Positions 37,144 to 48,306 of a DNA stretch of 54,141 nucleotides are shown piece by piece. The DNA is taken from positions 1 through 54,141 of the forward strand of contig JAJRUQ010000168.1 in the NCBI GenBank assembly GCA_024277705.1, given 5' to 3'. The number at the start of each line of letters is the position of its first letter. The first letter of the stretch is position 1. This DNA comes from Gammaproteobacteria bacterium. Its GTDB lineage: Bacteria > Pseudomonadota > Gammaproteobacteria > SZUA-229. Made by a program: the position numbers and the translations under genes. The notes beneath the pieces were generated by a model. It was given only the letters and a program-made list of their open reading frames with translations, did no database searches and was not told the DNA's origin.

Positions 37144-37458
37144 CTAACCTGCGCTTTCATGTAGAGAATAAAAGCCATCAATAACACTAAAACCATAAGC
37201 GGTCTTGCCTTCATTGATGACATCACAATAACAAATACGACCTAACACTTCCTGTGAAAACCCGTCAGGAAAACGCAATAATACCTGTACCCTGTCTTCA
37301 AGCTCAAATTTTGCATCCGAAACAAAACGAAAGCCACCCTTACCAATATTCTCTATATAGTAGGACTTATGAGACAGACAACTTTCCACTTCACCGTTAA
37401 TAATCAATATTTGAATACAGTATCCTTCTACCGAGCTACGCTCCTGATTTCTCTTCAT
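37144..37458 (-). CDS. PilZ-domain protein, degenerate c-di-GMP motif
   Basis: The 104-residue protein is a single PilZ domain. An RxxxR (RNQER) lies at residues 3-7 and the second motif is NIGKGGFRF (about 38-46), where the usual (D/N)xSxxG is NxGxxG. The beta-barrel pattern (VQVLLRFPDG, GRICYCDVI, YGFSVI) follows. Cyclic di-GMP binding is plausible but weakened by the Ser to Gly change. It lies between rarA and the SGNH gene on the same strand. Confidence 0.78.
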   Translation of the reverse strand: MKRNQERSSVEGYCIQILIINGEVESCLSHKSYYIENIGKGGFRFVSDAKFELEDRVQVLLRFPDGFSQEVLGRICYCDVINEGKTAYGFSVIDGFYSLHESAG

Positions 37459-37567
37459 AACAAATTGATTAACTATTTAACATTAATAAGACCTGAGTAT
37501 AGTTAAAAATATGAAGTATGTGCCTGCGGCGGCCTTTTAAAAGCCATCTGTTGCATTTTAAAACAGG

Positions 37568-38941
37568 CTAACTTTTTTCATGTTTGCGGTTCAACTGTCT
37601 TAAAGTATCCAGTTTCTGCTTTATTTTCAGTTCCAGACCACGTTCCACCGGCGAATAATATTCTTTCTCCCCCATTTCATCAGGAAAATAAGTCTCACCG
37701 GCAGCAAAAGCCTGTTCCTCATCATGAGCATAGCGATAGTTTTCACCGTAACCCAGGTCTTTCATCAATGCGGTCGGCGCATTTCTTAAATGCTCGGGAA
37801 CCTCTGCTGAAGCGAATTTTTTTGCATCGGCCATGGCCAGTTTGAAAGCCGTATAAACGGCATTGCTTTTAGCCGTTGAAGCCAGGTAAACAATGGCCTG
37901 GGCAATAGCCAGTTCACCTTCCGGGCTACCAAGGCGTTCATAGGTCTGCCAGGCAGCAAGCGCCAGTTGCAGGCCGCGGGGGTCGGCATTGCCAATATCT
38001 TCAGAAGCCATACGCACCACCCGCCGGATAATGTATAAAGGCTCACACCCGCCATCAAGCATTCTGGCAAACCAATACAGCGAGGCATCCGGATTGCTGC
38101 CACGCACAGACTTGTGCAAGGCTGAAATTTGCTCGTAAAACAGGTCACCGCCCTTGTCAAAACGGCGCACACTTTGTGAGGTCACATCCTCAATAATCTG
38201 CTGACTGATCACCCGCCTGGCTGATATTTTATTATCAGTGATAAGTTCAGCAGTGCTCAATTCGGCAAGGTCGCAGGCTATTTCCAGAAAATTCAGGGCA
38301 CGCCGGGCATCACCGTCCGCCATTCGCGCGAGCATGTTTAATGACAGCGGATCAATATCAATATCAAGCTGCAACAACTGGAGATCACGACTTAATGCCT
38401 GGCGAATAACTGCTTGCAAATCATCTTCTGATAAAGACTTTAAAACATAGGTTTTAACCCGGGACAACAGGGCGTTGTTTAATTCAAAGGAAGGATTTTC
38501 TGTGGTCGCACCGATAAAAAAGATGGTGCCGTCTTCAACATAAGGTAAAAAAGCATCCTGCTGAGATTTATTAAAACGATGTACCTCATCAACAAACAGT
38601 ATGGTTAACTCGCCCTGAGACTGCCAGTGCTTCGCCTGTGCGATAGCTTCACGAATATCCTTAACACCTGCAAGCACCGCTGATAAATTGATAAAATGCG
38701 CCTGTACGGAATTGGCAATAATTCTGGCCAGCGTGGTTTTTCCGGTACCCGGTGGCCCCCAGAAAACCATCGAATGCAAACTTTGATTGCTGATGGCCTG
38801 TGACAGGGTTTTACCCTCACCGATAATATGCTGCTGACCAATATAATCCGCCAGGGATAATGGTCGCATCCGGTCAGCCAGTGGTTGATAACGCTGAACC
38901 GTTTTTTGCGCGCTATCTTCTGCAAACAGTTCAGCAGACAT
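37568..38941 (-). CDS. rarA: RarA (MgsA), replication-associated AAA+ ATPase
   Basis: RarA is a clamp-loader-like ATPase that acts at stalled forks. Walker [10 protein letters not shown] is at about residue 63, Walker [11 protein letters not shown] at about 117, sensor 1 [12 protein letters not shown] at about 143, and the C-terminal MgsA tetramerisation domain from about 270 ([20 protein letters not shown]-like). The length of 457 residues is normal. It follows lolA by 28 bp, the same ftsK-lolA-rarA order as in E. coli. Confidence 0.96.
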   Translation of the reverse strand: MSAELFAEDSAQKTVQRYQPLADRMRPLSLADYIGQQHIIGEGKTLSQAISNQSLHSMVFWGPPGTGKTTLARIIANSVQAHFINLSAVLAGVKDIREAIAQAKHWQSQGELTILFVDEVHRFNKSQQDAFLPYVEDGTIFFIGATTENPSFELNNALLSRVKTYVLKSLSEDDLQAVIRQALSRDLQLLQLDIDIDPLSLNMLARMADGDARRALNFLEIACDLAELSTAELITDNKISARRVISQQIIEDVTSQSVRRFDKGGDLFYEQISALHKSVRGSNPDASLYWFARMLDGGCEPLYIIRRVVRMASEDIGNADPRGLQLALAAWQTYERLGSPEGELAIAQAIVYLASTAKSNAVYTAFKLAMADAKKFASAEVPEHLRNAPTALMKDLGYGENYRYAHDEEQAFAAGETYFPDEMGEKEYYSPVERGLELKIKQKLDTLRQLNRKHEKS

Positions 38942-38969
38942 AAGACCGGGTATTTACCAGCATTTTTTA

Positions 38970-39605
38970 TTAACCGCCAAAAACATCAGCGCCTTCAGGT
39001 GGTATAAATTCAAAAATTTCGGCGGCCAGTTTTTTGTTAACTTTAATATCACTGAACACGATATCCGTCACCTGTTCAAACTGATCATGCAATTGCATAA
39101 AACGCAAACCGTTCACATCAACCCCGAGAACAATCTCACCAAAATCAGATTCTGCCGACTTGCTCTGCAGTTTTAACCGGTATAGCCCGTCCCTGTCATC
39201 GAGCGTACTGACCTTGAAACTGCTATACAAAACATCGCTGTTTTCCAGTAATGCCATCGGTGTTGACGGTAAACCGGAAGATTTCTGCTGCACCGTTACC
39301 TGCTGCAATTCAACATCATATATCCAGATTCGATCACCATCAGAAACAATAACCTGCTCATACGGCGCCTGGTAATTCCAGCGGAATTTTCCCGGCCGAC
39401 TCAGATAAAACATACCTTCTGTTTGCTGGATGATTTCGCCGTCATCGGCATGCAAAGTCTGCTGAAAATGCGCTGTCAGTGTTTTTGTTTCCGCCAGAAA
39501 ATTTTCAAGATAGATTTCACCCTGCGTTTTATGTTGTTCACCGGCAACAGCATTGACTGAAAGAACACTCAACATGAGCAGCATTTGTATCAAAAATATT
39601 TTCAT
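38970..39605 (-). CDS. lolA: LolA, periplasmic lipoprotein carrier
   Basis: LolA ferries lipoproteins from LolCDE to LolB. A signal peptide (about 1-22) precedes the half-barrel domain with LTAHFQQTLHADDG, MFYLSRPGKFRWNY (about 67-80) and DRIWIYDVELQQVTV. The 211-residue length is typical. It lies 11 bp after ftsK and before rarA. The lipoproteins encoded elsewhere in the window (BamB, PilW, LpoB-like and others) would be its cargo. Confidence 0.94.
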   Translation of the reverse strand: MKIFLIQMLLMLSVLSVNAVAGEQHKTQGEIYLENFLAETKTLTAHFQQTLHADDGEIIQQTEGMFYLSRPGKFRWNYQAPYEQVIVSDGDRIWIYDVELQQVTVQQKSSGLPSTPMALLENSDVLYSSFKVSTLDDRDGLYRLKLQSKSAESDFGEIVLGVDVNGLRFMQLHDQFEQVTDIVFSDIKVNKKLAAEIFEFIPPEGADVFGG

Positions 39606-39616
39606 AGTATTAACGA

Positions 39617-41962
39617 TTATTCCGGTGGCGGTGGTGCCAGCACTTCTCTTGAGCCATTTGACTGCATCATGGAAACCACACCGGCCGCTTCCATTTCCTC
39701 AATCATTCTGGCGGCACGGTTATAGCCTATTTTCAGGCGGCGCTGCACATAGGAAATGGAGGCTTTACGAGTTTGTGTCACAATGGCCACCGCTTCATCA
39801 TATAAAGCATCGACATCTTCACCACTGCCTTCAGCTGATTTTTCACCGGGCAGGACAACCGAGCTTTCCTGAAGAATTTCTTCAATATAATCAGGTTCAT
39901 TCTGCTCTTTAAGAAAGGCCACCACTTTATGGACTTCATGGTCATCAACAAAAGCGCCATGCACCCGTACCGGCAGACTATTACCGGCTTCCATATATAA
40001 CATATCGCCATGGCCCAACAGATTCTCCGCACCCATCTGGTCCAGAATGGTACGTGAATCAACCCGTGAGGACACCTGAAAGGCAATACGCGTAGGTATA
40101 TTGGATTTAATCAAGCCGGTAACGACATCGACCGAAGGGCGTTGCGTTGCCAGAATCAAATGTATACCCGCAGCACGTGCTTTTTGTGTAATACGGGCAA
40201 TTAATTCTTCGATTTTTTTACCCACCACCATAAACAGGTCGGCAAATTCATCCACTACCACCACGATATACGGCAGCGGTTTTAATTTTTGCGGCTGTGC
40301 ACCGGGGGCATGTACGTCAGGGTTAAACGTTGGATCTTCCAGCGGCTCGCCGGCTTCAATGGCATCCTTTACCTTGCGGTTATAACCGGCGATATTACGC
40401 ACCCCCAGCCCCGACATTAACTCATAACGGCTTTCCATTTCACCGACACACCAGCGCAGCGCGTTTGCTGCTTCTTTCATATCGGTCACCACCGGCGTCA
40501 GCAAATGGGCAATGCCTTCATACACATTAAGTTCCAGCATTTTAGGATCAATCAAAATCAGGCGTACTTCATCGGGTTTACTTTTATATAACAGACTGAT
40601 TAACAGGGCGTTAACACAAACAGACTTACCTGAACCGGTGGTGCCGGCCACCAGTAAATGCGGCATTTTACCGAGATCAGCGACCACCGGATGACCGGCT
40701 ATATCCTTACCCAATCCCAGGGTTAACGGTGATGCTGATTTATCATAAGGTTTGGACATTAAAATTTCACTTAATGACACAATCTCACGATGCTCATTCG
40801 GTATTTCCAGACCAACACAGGTTTTTCCGGGAATGACTTCGACCACTAAAATACTGGGCACCGACAGTGAACGTGCCAGATCCTTTGATAAAGCAGTAAT
40901 TCTGCTGGCTTTTACCCCGGCGGCCGGTTCCATTTCAAAACGGGTAATCACCGGCCCCGGATGTACCGCGACCACTTCGACTTCGACACCGAAATCGGCC
41001 AGTTTTATCTCAACAAGACGCGACAGTTTTTTCAGTGCTTCATTGGAATATCCCTGTTCCTGCACTTTCGGCGGGTCCAGCAAACGCAAACCCGGCAACT
41101 CAGAATCAGACGGCGCTTCAAACAGCTGTATCTGTTTTTCGCGATCCATGCGCTCGGAAATTTCTACTTTTTTTACCACCGGTTCAATCCGCACTTCAGC
41201 TTTACCTTCAGCCTCACGCACCTGCTGTTTTTTCTTGCTCGCCGCCACCACTTCCTGACGTTGCTGTTTAGCTTCCTCACCTGCTTTTTTCAGCTGCCGG
41301 TTTTCAATAATGGCATCAAACCCTGTTTTCACCCGGTTAATAATATTCAGTGTCACCGAACCGATACTGTCAATCACCCAGAACCAGGAAATACCGCTGA
41401 ACAGGGTAATACCCGCCAGAAAAAGTGACAGTAAAATCAGTGTTGAACCTAACAGCCCCAGTGAACCTGCCATATTATCGCTGATCCAGCGACCGAGAAT
41501 GCCACCACCATCCAGCGGCAACTGACCGGCCTCCGTGGCAAAATGCATACTGGTTAAGGCACAACCCATAGCGACGGTAACAAAAAAGCCGGCCCAGCGA
41601 ATGCCAAGTTCGTGATAGTCGATGTCTTTATCAACTTCAATATGATTGCTACGTAATACCAGCCAGCCGCTGTAGGCAATAATGACCGGAAAAAGATAGG
41701 ATAAAAATCCGAACAGACTGTACAGCACGTCGGCAAACCACGCACCAACAATACCTGCGGCATTATGCACAACTTCGCGAGAACCCGTGGTTGACCAGCC
41801 GGGATCGCCCGCTTCGTAGGTCACCAGAGCTGTCAGCAAAAATAAAGCCAGCGCCATCAACACCAGCATCGCGCCTTCACGCAGACCGCGCTGTAATTGT
41901 GTCGCGATGACCGCACCTTTCTCCGAGTTTTTTATTGTTTTTGTACGGCGTGCTTGTGCCAA
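39617..41962 (-). CDS. ftsK: FtsK, DNA translocase of the divisome
   Basis: FtsK pumps DNA toward dif during division. Four to five transmembrane segments lie at about 30-195; the linker (about 215-280) is short and charged, so the whole protein is 781 residues against 1329 in E. coli. The motor has Walker [11 protein letters not shown] (about 443), Walker [13 protein letters not shown] (about 473) and [16 protein letters not shown] (about 616). The C-terminal gamma domain (about 715-775, [20 protein letters not shown]) reads KOPS. It heads the ftsK-lolA-rarA series. Confidence 0.97.
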   Translation of the reverse strand: MAQARRTKTIKNSEKGAVIATQLQRGLREGAMLVLMALALFLLTALVTYEAGDPGWSTTGSREVVHNAAGIVGAWFADVLYSLFGFLSYLFPVIIAYSGWLVLRSNHIEVDKDIDYHELGIRWAGFFVTVAMGCALTSMHFATEAGQLPLDGGGILGRWISDNMAGSLGLLGSTLILLSLFLAGITLFSGISWFWVIDSIGSVTLNIINRVKTGFDAIIENRQLKKAGEEAKQQRQEVVAASKKKQQVREAEGKAEVRIEPVVKKVEISERMDREKQIQLFEAPSDSELPGLRLLDPPKVQEQGYSNEALKKLSRLVEIKLADFGVEVEVVAVHPGPVITRFEMEPAAGVKASRITALSKDLARSLSVPSILVVEVIPGKTCVGLEIPNEHREIVSLSEILMSKPYDKSASPLTLGLGKDIAGHPVVADLGKMPHLLVAGTTGSGKSVCVNALLISLLYKSKPDEVRLILIDPKMLELNVYEGIAHLLTPVVTDMKEAANALRWCVGEMESRYELMSGLGVRNIAGYNRKVKDAIEAGEPLEDPTFNPDVHAPGAQPQKLKPLPYIVVVVDEFADLFMVVGKKIEELIARITQKARAAGIHLILATQRPSVDVVTGLIKSNIPTRIAFQVSSRVDSRTILDQMGAENLLGHGDMLYMEAGNSLPVRVHGAFVDDHEVHKVVAFLKEQNEPDYIEEILQESSVVLPGEKSAEGSGEDVDALYDEAVAIVTQTRKASISYVQRRLKIGYNRAARMIEEMEAAGVVSMMQSNGSREVLAPPPPE

Positions 41963-42115
41963 TCAAATAGCTCCGGTTTTAAACCTGTACTCCAGACGTA
42001 TATCCAGATTCGTAAAACACAGCCGGTATCACCACCGGTCTGCGTGTATCAACTTGTAATTATAACCCTCATCCGGCAAAAATAGCAGATTATTGGCAAG
42101 TATTCACGCTGATGA

Positions 42116-43189
42116 TCAGGACAGCACTTCCTCGAGCACCTTATCCACTACCCGACCCTGAGCAATCGCTCTGGCAGCCAGCAACGGCTGCTGCAAGTCA
42201 CTGCTTGCTGCATCTGCGGCCAGTGCCTTAACATAAGGCAATATTGCCGATGACAGTGACTGTGATGCCGTTCTGGCGACGGCTGCCGGCATATTGGGCA
42301 CAGCAGAATGAATAACCCCGTGTTTGATATAACACAGCTCATCAGCGCTGGTCACATGAATATCCTCAACACAGCCGCCCTGATCAATCGCTATATCCAC
42401 AATAACACTGCCCGGATTCATTTTTTTGACAACCGCCTGTTTCAACACCACCGGCGCGCGGCGACCGGCAAGCAGAACCGCACCAATCACCAGGTCAGCC
42501 GATACACACAGGGTTTCAATTATGGCGGCAGTCGAAACATGGGTTTGAATAGACGGATACTGTACTTTCAGTGCCTTTAATTTAGCTTCATTCAGGTCAA
42601 GTACATCAACCTGTGCACCCAGGGCAACTGCCACAGCCACCGCATGGCTGCCTGCCACGCCAGCGCCCAGTACAACCACCCGGCCGCTATCGGCACCATC
42701 CACTCCGCCGAGCAGGACGCCACGACCACCACGGTTTCTAAACAGCAGGCTTGCACCACGAATGGCCGCAATACGCCCGGCCACCTGACTCATCGGCGCC
42801 AGCAATAATAAATGACCATCGGCATCACTGACCGATTCAAAAGGAATGGCGCTCAGCCCGATGTCACACAAGGAATGAATCAACCCCGGATCGGCAGCAA
42901 GATGCAGGTAACTGAATAAAATATGATCCTTGCGCAGATAGCGCAGGTCCGACTCCAGCGGCTGTTTCACTTTCACGATTAATTCAGCCACAGAATATAA
43001 CTGTTCTGCCGAATCCATCAGCAACACACCTCTACTGGAATATTCCTGATCTGAATAGCCACTGAGCAAACCGGCCTGTTTTTGTAAATACACCACATGG
43101 CCGGCTGCAAGCAGGCTTTTACAGGCATCGGGGGTGAGCGCAATGCGCGCTTCACCGTTCATTATTTCTTTTGGTAACCCTATTTTCAT
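42116..43189 (-). CDS. ald: Alanine dehydrogenase
   Basis: This NAD-dependent enzyme interconverts L-alanine and pyruvate plus ammonia. The N-terminus MKIGLPKEIMNGEARIALTP is diagnostic, so the ATG at 43189 is chosen; an upstream in-frame ATG at 43228 would add 13 residues. The NAD-binding motif VVLGAGVAGSHAVAVA is at about 158-173, and the conserved VDIAIDQGG at about 260. Length is 357 residues. It diverges from trxB. Confidence 0.93.
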   Translation of the reverse strand: MKIGLPKEIMNGEARIALTPDACKSLLAAGHVVYLQKQAGLLSGYSDQEYSSRGVLLMDSAEQLYSVAELIVKVKQPLESDLRYLRKDHILFSYLHLAADPGLIHSLCDIGLSAIPFESVSDADGHLLLLAPMSQVAGRIAAIRGASLLFRNRGGRGVLLGGVDGADSGRVVVLGAGVAGSHAVAVAVALGAQVDVLDLNEAKLKALKVQYPSIQTHVSTAAIIETLCVSADLVIGAVLLAGRRAPVVLKQAVVKKMNPGSVIVDIAIDQGGCVEDIHVTSADELCYIKHGVIHSAVPNMPAAVARTASQSLSSAILPYVKALAADAASSDLQQPLLAARAIAQGRVVDKVLEEVLS

Positions 43190-43424
43190 AATTACTGGCT
43201 GCCCTTGTTCAGCTATCGTTAAATTCATATTAGCGGTACTAATAACAATGCCGGCATAATACCCTTGCCGCTTTATCTACGACCGGCGAGTCTGTCTTTT
43301 GTTGCACCGGCGATACCAGCAGCGCAAAAAACAACAAAACTTTTAACTAAAACAATTGTCATTAAGATTTGATAATATAGCGACCCTGTAATTTACCGTA
43401 TTATCACTATATTACAATTTATAA

Positions 43425-44423
<999 letters not shown>

Positions 44424-44460
44424 GCAACAACCGCGGTTAATACTTTTTTAACCGGCATCG

Positions 44461-44518
44461 CGGAACAGGTTCCACTCCTGCAGCTGTAGTATCTGGCAGG
44501 ATACGGAATTCTGTTCCG
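44461..44518. other. Long imperfect hairpin downstream of trxB
   Basis: CGGAACAG (44461-44468) pairs with CTGTTCCG (44511-44518), TTCC with GGAA, and CCTGC (44477-44481) with GCAGG (44496-44500), giving about 17 bp of stem with small internal loops. A second smaller inverted repeat, GGTTAA...TTAACC with a T-rich loop, lies just upstream (44435-44453). No T-run follows, so this is more likely a palindromic repeat or an RNA 3' structure than a classical terminator. Confidence 0.5.
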
Positions 44519-44564
44519 TGATTTCATTTAGTCAAACACGGCTTTCCCGAGAGCACCATAGCCA

Positions 44565-45713
44565 ATGAAAATTGTTTTTACCGACAATATTGCCAGTGTG
44601 CCTGCCAGCCACTGGAACCTGCTTGCCGGTAAAAACAATCCCTTTATACAACATCAATTTCTGCTTGCGCTGGAACAACACGACTGCCTGCAAAACTGGG
44701 GCTGGTATCCGCAACACTGTTTACTGTATGACAAAGATACATTAATCGGTGCCTGCCCGGCTTATATCAAAGATAACTCCTACGGTGAATTTGTCTTCGA
44801 CTGGGCCTGGGCGGATGCCTACCAGAAAAACGGACTTGATTATTATCCGAAACTTGTCACCACCATTCCTTTTACCCCGGCACAGTGACCGCGATTATTA
44901 AGCCTTGAGCAGCATGTAGACAGCAATGGTAAAACCATTACCTCCAACACCATTAAAAAAGGCCTGATTGAAGCACTGATCGCCTGCGCCGAAAAAAATA
45001 ACTTTTCCTCTGCACATCTTTTATTTGCTGACTGCGAGGACATTAAAATACTCGGTAATACCGATTTTTTAATCCGTTTTGATTACCAGTTTCACTGGCA
45101 GAATAATAACTACCAGTCTTTTGACGACTTTCTGGGGCGGCTAAATTCAAAGCGACGCAAGAACATTAAACGCGAACGCAGAAAAGTAAGTGACAGCGAT
45201 GTACAAACAAAATTAATTCCCGGCAGCGAATTGAACGATGAACAATGGCAACAACTCTATGATTTTTACCGTGTGACCTTTTTAAAAAAATCCGGGGCTG
45301 CCACCTTAACCCTGAACTTTTTCAAAGCCGTTGCCAGCCAGCTTCAAGCCGGCTTTGCCTACCATCATAAAAAAACCGTTGCCGCCACCATCTGTTACCA
45401 GGGAGGCGATCATTATTACGGTCGCCACTGGGGCAGCAGCGACAACTATGACAGTTTACATTTTGAATTATGTTATTACGCTGGTATCGACTATTGCATA
45501 CAAAACAGGCTGCAAACGTTTGAACCCGGCGCCCAGGGTGAACATAAAATCTGGCGAGGGTTTATGCCGACAAAAACGCAGTCGGCTCACTGGATAGCCA
45601 ACCCCGAATTTCGCACCGCTATTGAGGATTTTTTACAACGCGAAACAGCAGCAATGCAAGAGCACGGCAAGTTGCTGCTAGAATCATCGGCGTACAAAAA
45701 ACTGAACCCCTGA
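44565..45713 (+). pseudogene. COG3146 (DUF482) GNAT-like acetyltransferase, interrupted by an in-frame TGA
   Basis: The reading frame encodes a COG3146 protein (peptidogalycan biosynthesis/GNAT-like) of about 382 codons. The first 107 codons end IPFTPAQ, then TGA at 44886-44888, and the same frame continues PRLLSLEQHVD... through LNSKRRKNIKRERRKV (about 202) and YDFYRVTFLKKSG to the stop at 45713. In relatives as I recall them the site reads FTPxTGPRLL, so the TGA stands where a glycine codon GGA would be: a single G to T change. Nothing else is damaged. The gene lies just before aat, in the usual aat/trxB neighbourhood. It may be a recent pseudogene, a sequencing error, or less likely a readthrough site. 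Confidence 0.85.
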
Positions 45714-45733
45714 CTGAGTCCGCAAATAACGCT

Positions 45734-46408
45734 ATGTCAAAAACCCCGATCCCCTGGCTGGAAGACAACAACTTTACCTTCCCCGATGTAAATACAGCGC
45801 TTGCTGAACCTGATGGTCTGCTCGCGGCCAGCGAAACACTGTCGCCTGAACTGGTACTGGATGCCTACCAACAGGGGATATTCCCATGGTATTCCGATGG
45901 CCAGCCGGTTCTGTGGTGGTCACCCGATCCACGCTGCGTGCTTTATCCTGATCACTTTCATGTCTCACGCAGTTTTAAACGCACACTGAATAATAATCCG
46001 TTTGAAATTAAAACCAATACCGCGTTCCGGGAAGTTATGCTGTCGTGCGCCGAACCCAGAACAAACCTGAAAGATAATGAACAGGCCGGTACCTGGATTA
46101 CCGCAACCATGCTTGAGGTCTACTGCCGGTTACACCAGTCAGGTTACGCGCACTCCGTTGAATGCTGGCATCAGGAAAAACTGGTTGGCGGTATTTATGG
46201 CCTGCTGCTGGGCGATATATTCTTTGGCGAATCCATGTTCAGCCGGATGAAAGATGCCTCAAAAACAGCCATGCACTACATCTGCAACAACATCAAACCT
46301 TACATGATTGATGCCCAGGTTACTTCCCGACATCTGCAAACCCTGGGGGCGGAAGAAATTGAACGCCAGCAGTTTGTAAAACTTCTGCAATCCAGAATCA
46401 ATAAATAA
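45734..46408 (+). CDS. aat: Aat, leucyl/phenylalanyl-tRNA-protein transferase
   Basis: Aat adds Leu or Phe to proteins with N-terminal Arg or Lys, marking them for ClpS/ClpAP, both of which are encoded in this window. Motifs include EPDGLLAA, AYQQGIFPWYSDGQPVLWW (about 43-61), SPDPRCVL, TWITATMLEVY and GGIYGLLLGDIFFGESMFSR (about 151-170). Length 224 residues, start 20 bp after the interrupted COG3146 gene. Confidence 0.95.
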   Translation: MSKTPIPWLEDNNFTFPDVNTALAEPDGLLAASETLSPELVLDAYQQGIFPWYSDGQPVLWWSPDPRCVLYPDHFHVSRSFKRTLNNNPFEIKTNTAFREVMLSCAEPRTNLKDNEQAGTWITATMLEVYCRLHQSGYAHSVECWHQEKLVGGIYGLLLGDIFFGESMFSRMKDASKTAMHYICNNIKPYMIDAQVTSRHLQTLGAEEIERQQFVKLLQSRINK

Positions 46409-46462
46409 CGATCACGGGACAAGACAATAAAAATTTCTAAGGAAGAATGTAAATTATTTGGT

Positions 46463-46468
46463 TATAAT
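46463..46468 (+). promoter_or_regulatory. Likely -10 element of thrC
   Basis: TATAAT lies 34 bp upstream of the thrC ATG, within TTTGGTTATAATTCGCC. No good -35 hexamer is at 17 bp, so this is a moderate prediction. Confidence 0.4.
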
Positions 46469-46502
46469 TCGCCGCTACCCTTTTTAATTCTCTGGATTTT
46501 CC

Positions 46503-47972
46503 ATGTTTTTTATTGAAACACGCGGCAATGACGGCCAGCACCCTGACAAAGTCAGCTTTTCTGAAGCGATTCTGGCGCCTATTTCCTCTTTTGGCGGCCT
46601 GTATTCCCCGCAAAAACTGCCTGAGCTTGGCCAGGACTTTTTACAGCAACACCTGAACGCCAGTTATAAAACTCTGGCTGCGGCTGTTTTGTCTGCTTTT
46701 GAAATTGATATAAAAAGCGACATCATTGAAGCCGCACTGTCACTGTATGATAATTTTGATGATCCGAACAATCCGGTGCCGGTTGTTAAAGTAAAAGAAG
46801 ACCTGTATGTCAGTGAATTATGGCATGGTCCGACGCGCGCTTTTAAAGACATGGCCTTGCAGCCATTTGGTACGGTATTATCTTCCATTGCACAAAACCG
46901 GAATGAAAACTATTTAATCCTGACCGCCACCTCGGGTGATACCGGCCCTGCCGCTCTGGAAACCTTTAAAAACAAGGCCAATGTACAGGTAGCCTGTATG
47001 TATCCTGCGGGCGGCACCTCCGATGTACAGCGCCTGCAGATGGTCACCGAAGATGCAGAAAATTTAAAAGTCATCGGGGTGCGCGGTGATTTTGACGATA
47101 CCCAGAATGCACTGAAACAACTGCTGGCTTCTGATGATTTCAAAAAAACATTAAAAGAAAAAAATATCCATCTGTCAGCCGCCAACTCGGTTAACTTTGG
47201 CCGCATTATTTTTCAGATTATCTACCACATCCATTCCTATCTTGAGCTGCTCAGACAGGGAGCGATTCAGCCCGGTGAAAAAGTTTATCTTAACGTGCCC
47301 AGTGGTAATTTTGGTAATGCCTTAGGCGGCTATTACGCAATGAAGATGGGCCTGCCCGTAGAAAAGATTTTAATTGCCTCCAACCGCAACAATATCCTGA
47401 CATCTTTAATTACTACCGGTACTTATGATCTGCGCAATTCTTCAGTAGTGACGACCACCTCACCGGCAATGGATATTTTAAAATCCTCAAACATCGAACG
47501 TGTATTATTTGACCTGTTTGGTAGCAAGCGCACCAAACAGCTGATGCTTCAGCTGGACAACGAAAAACATTATCAGTTAAACGAAAAAGAACTGGAAACA
47601 CTGCAGTCGATTTTTGCTGCCGACTATTGCGATGACGAAGAAGGCAAACATTATATTAAAGCAGCATTCAATAATGGCTATCTGATGGACCCGCACACAG
47701 CCACCTGTTTTAAAGCTTATGACAGCTGTCGTGACAAAGCACTTAAAACCATTGTTTATTCAACCGCAGAATGGACCAAGTTTTCACCCGTTATTGCCAA
47801 CGCCCTGACCGGTGAAGTCGACAGCCATGACCTAGATGCATTGCATTCCATTGCTGAACAGGCCGGTATAAAAATTCCGGCAATGATTAAAGGCCTGTTT
47901 GATAAAGAAATCGCGCAAAAGTCCATCATCGAAAAAGACCAGATCGAAAAAGAAATACTGTCTTTCCTGTAA
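46503..47972 (+). CDS. thrC: Threonine synthase
   Basis: ThrC converts O-phosphohomoserine to threonine with PLP. The cofactor lysine is in GPTRAFKDMALQPFG (about 105), the phosphate loop in SGNFGNALGGYYAMKMG (about 264-280), and the start MFFIETRGNDGQHPDKVSFSEA is typical of the proteobacterial form. Length 489 residues. It is not next to thrA or thrB here and seems to be a single transcription unit. Confidence 0.95.
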   Translation: MFFIETRGNDGQHPDKVSFSEAILAPISSFGGLYSPQKLPELGQDFLQQHLNASYKTLAAAVLSAFEIDIKSDIIEAALSLYDNFDDPNNPVPVVKVKEDLYVSELWHGPTRAFKDMALQPFGTVLSSIAQNRNENYLILTATSGDTGPAALETFKNKANVQVACMYPAGGTSDVQRLQMVTEDAENLKVIGVRGDFDDTQNALKQLLASDDFKKTLKEKNIHLSAANSVNFGRIIFQIIYHIHSYLELLRQGAIQPGEKVYLNVPSGNFGNALGGYYAMKMGLPVEKILIASNRNNILTSLITTGTYDLRNSSVVTTTSPAMDILKSSNIERVLFDLFGSKRTKQLMLQLDNEKHYQLNEKELETLQSIFAADYCDDEEGKHYIKAAFNNGYLMDPHTATCFKAYDSCRDKALKTIVYSTAEWTKFSPVIANALTGEVDSHDLDALHSIAEQAGIKIPAMIKGLFDKEIAQKSIIEKDQIEKEILSFL

Positions 47973-47986
47973 GTCCGACAAAGAAA

Positions 47987-48022
47987 TTGTAAGTTAAAAG
48001 TTTTAAGTAGCAAGTTAAAAGC
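47987..48022. repeat. AAGTT-type repeat downstream of thrC
   Basis: The segment repeats AAGTTAAAAG twice around TTTTAAGTAGC. Its first 22 bases are identical to part of the repeat beside infA (19702-19723). Confidence 0.65.
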
Positions 48023-48047
48023 TGGATATTCTTCTGTTGAAGCCACC

Positions 48048-48117
48048 GGGGTCGGAGTCATTTTTAAACGCTTACTAACAATTATGCTGTGTTAGTTATT
48101 AAAATGACTCCGACCCC
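48048..48117. repeat. 70-bp REPIN-like inverted repeat, family A copy 2
   Basis: GGGGTCGGAGTCATTTTT and AAAATGACTCCGACCCC form the ends. The reverse complement of the core shares TTTTAATAACTAACACAGCA and following bases with copy 1 at 8-77, so the two copies are inverted. Confidence 0.8.
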
Positions 48118-48130
48118 TGAATACGAAAGC

Positions 48131-48262
48131 ATTTTTTTGCCGCGAAGGACGCAAAAAAACGCAAAGAAAACTTTTTTGTGCGCTACGCGCACAAACAATA
48201 AATAGATTGCTTCAGTTATTGCTTTTCTTCGCGCCCTTTGCGTTCTTCGCGGCAAAGGTTTT
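48131..48262. repeat. CGCAAA-type composite palindromic repeat, copy 2
   Basis: GCCGCGAAGGACGC on the left faces GCGTTCTTCGCGGC on the right. The inner part holds TGTGCGCTACGCGCACA, a good palindrome, and AACAATAAATAG as in the copy at 91-214. It follows a family A element in both places. Confidence 0.7.
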
Positions 48263-48306
48263 TAATCTTTTAAAAAGTCAGCCAAAGCGACCTCTTTATC
48301 AGAAAA

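Larger units (their letters stand above)
47973..48306. other. Gene-free repeat-filled stretch
   Basis: These 334 bases consist almost wholly of an AAGTT-type repeat (47987-48022), a 70-bp family A element (48048-48117) and a CGCAAA-type composite (48131-48262). No gene is seen. Confidence 0.75.

Noticed and set aside
44886-44888. Selenocysteine at the TGA in the COG3146 gene
   Set aside because: The position is a conserved glycine in relatives as I recall them, and no SECIS-like hairpin was seen directly downstream.
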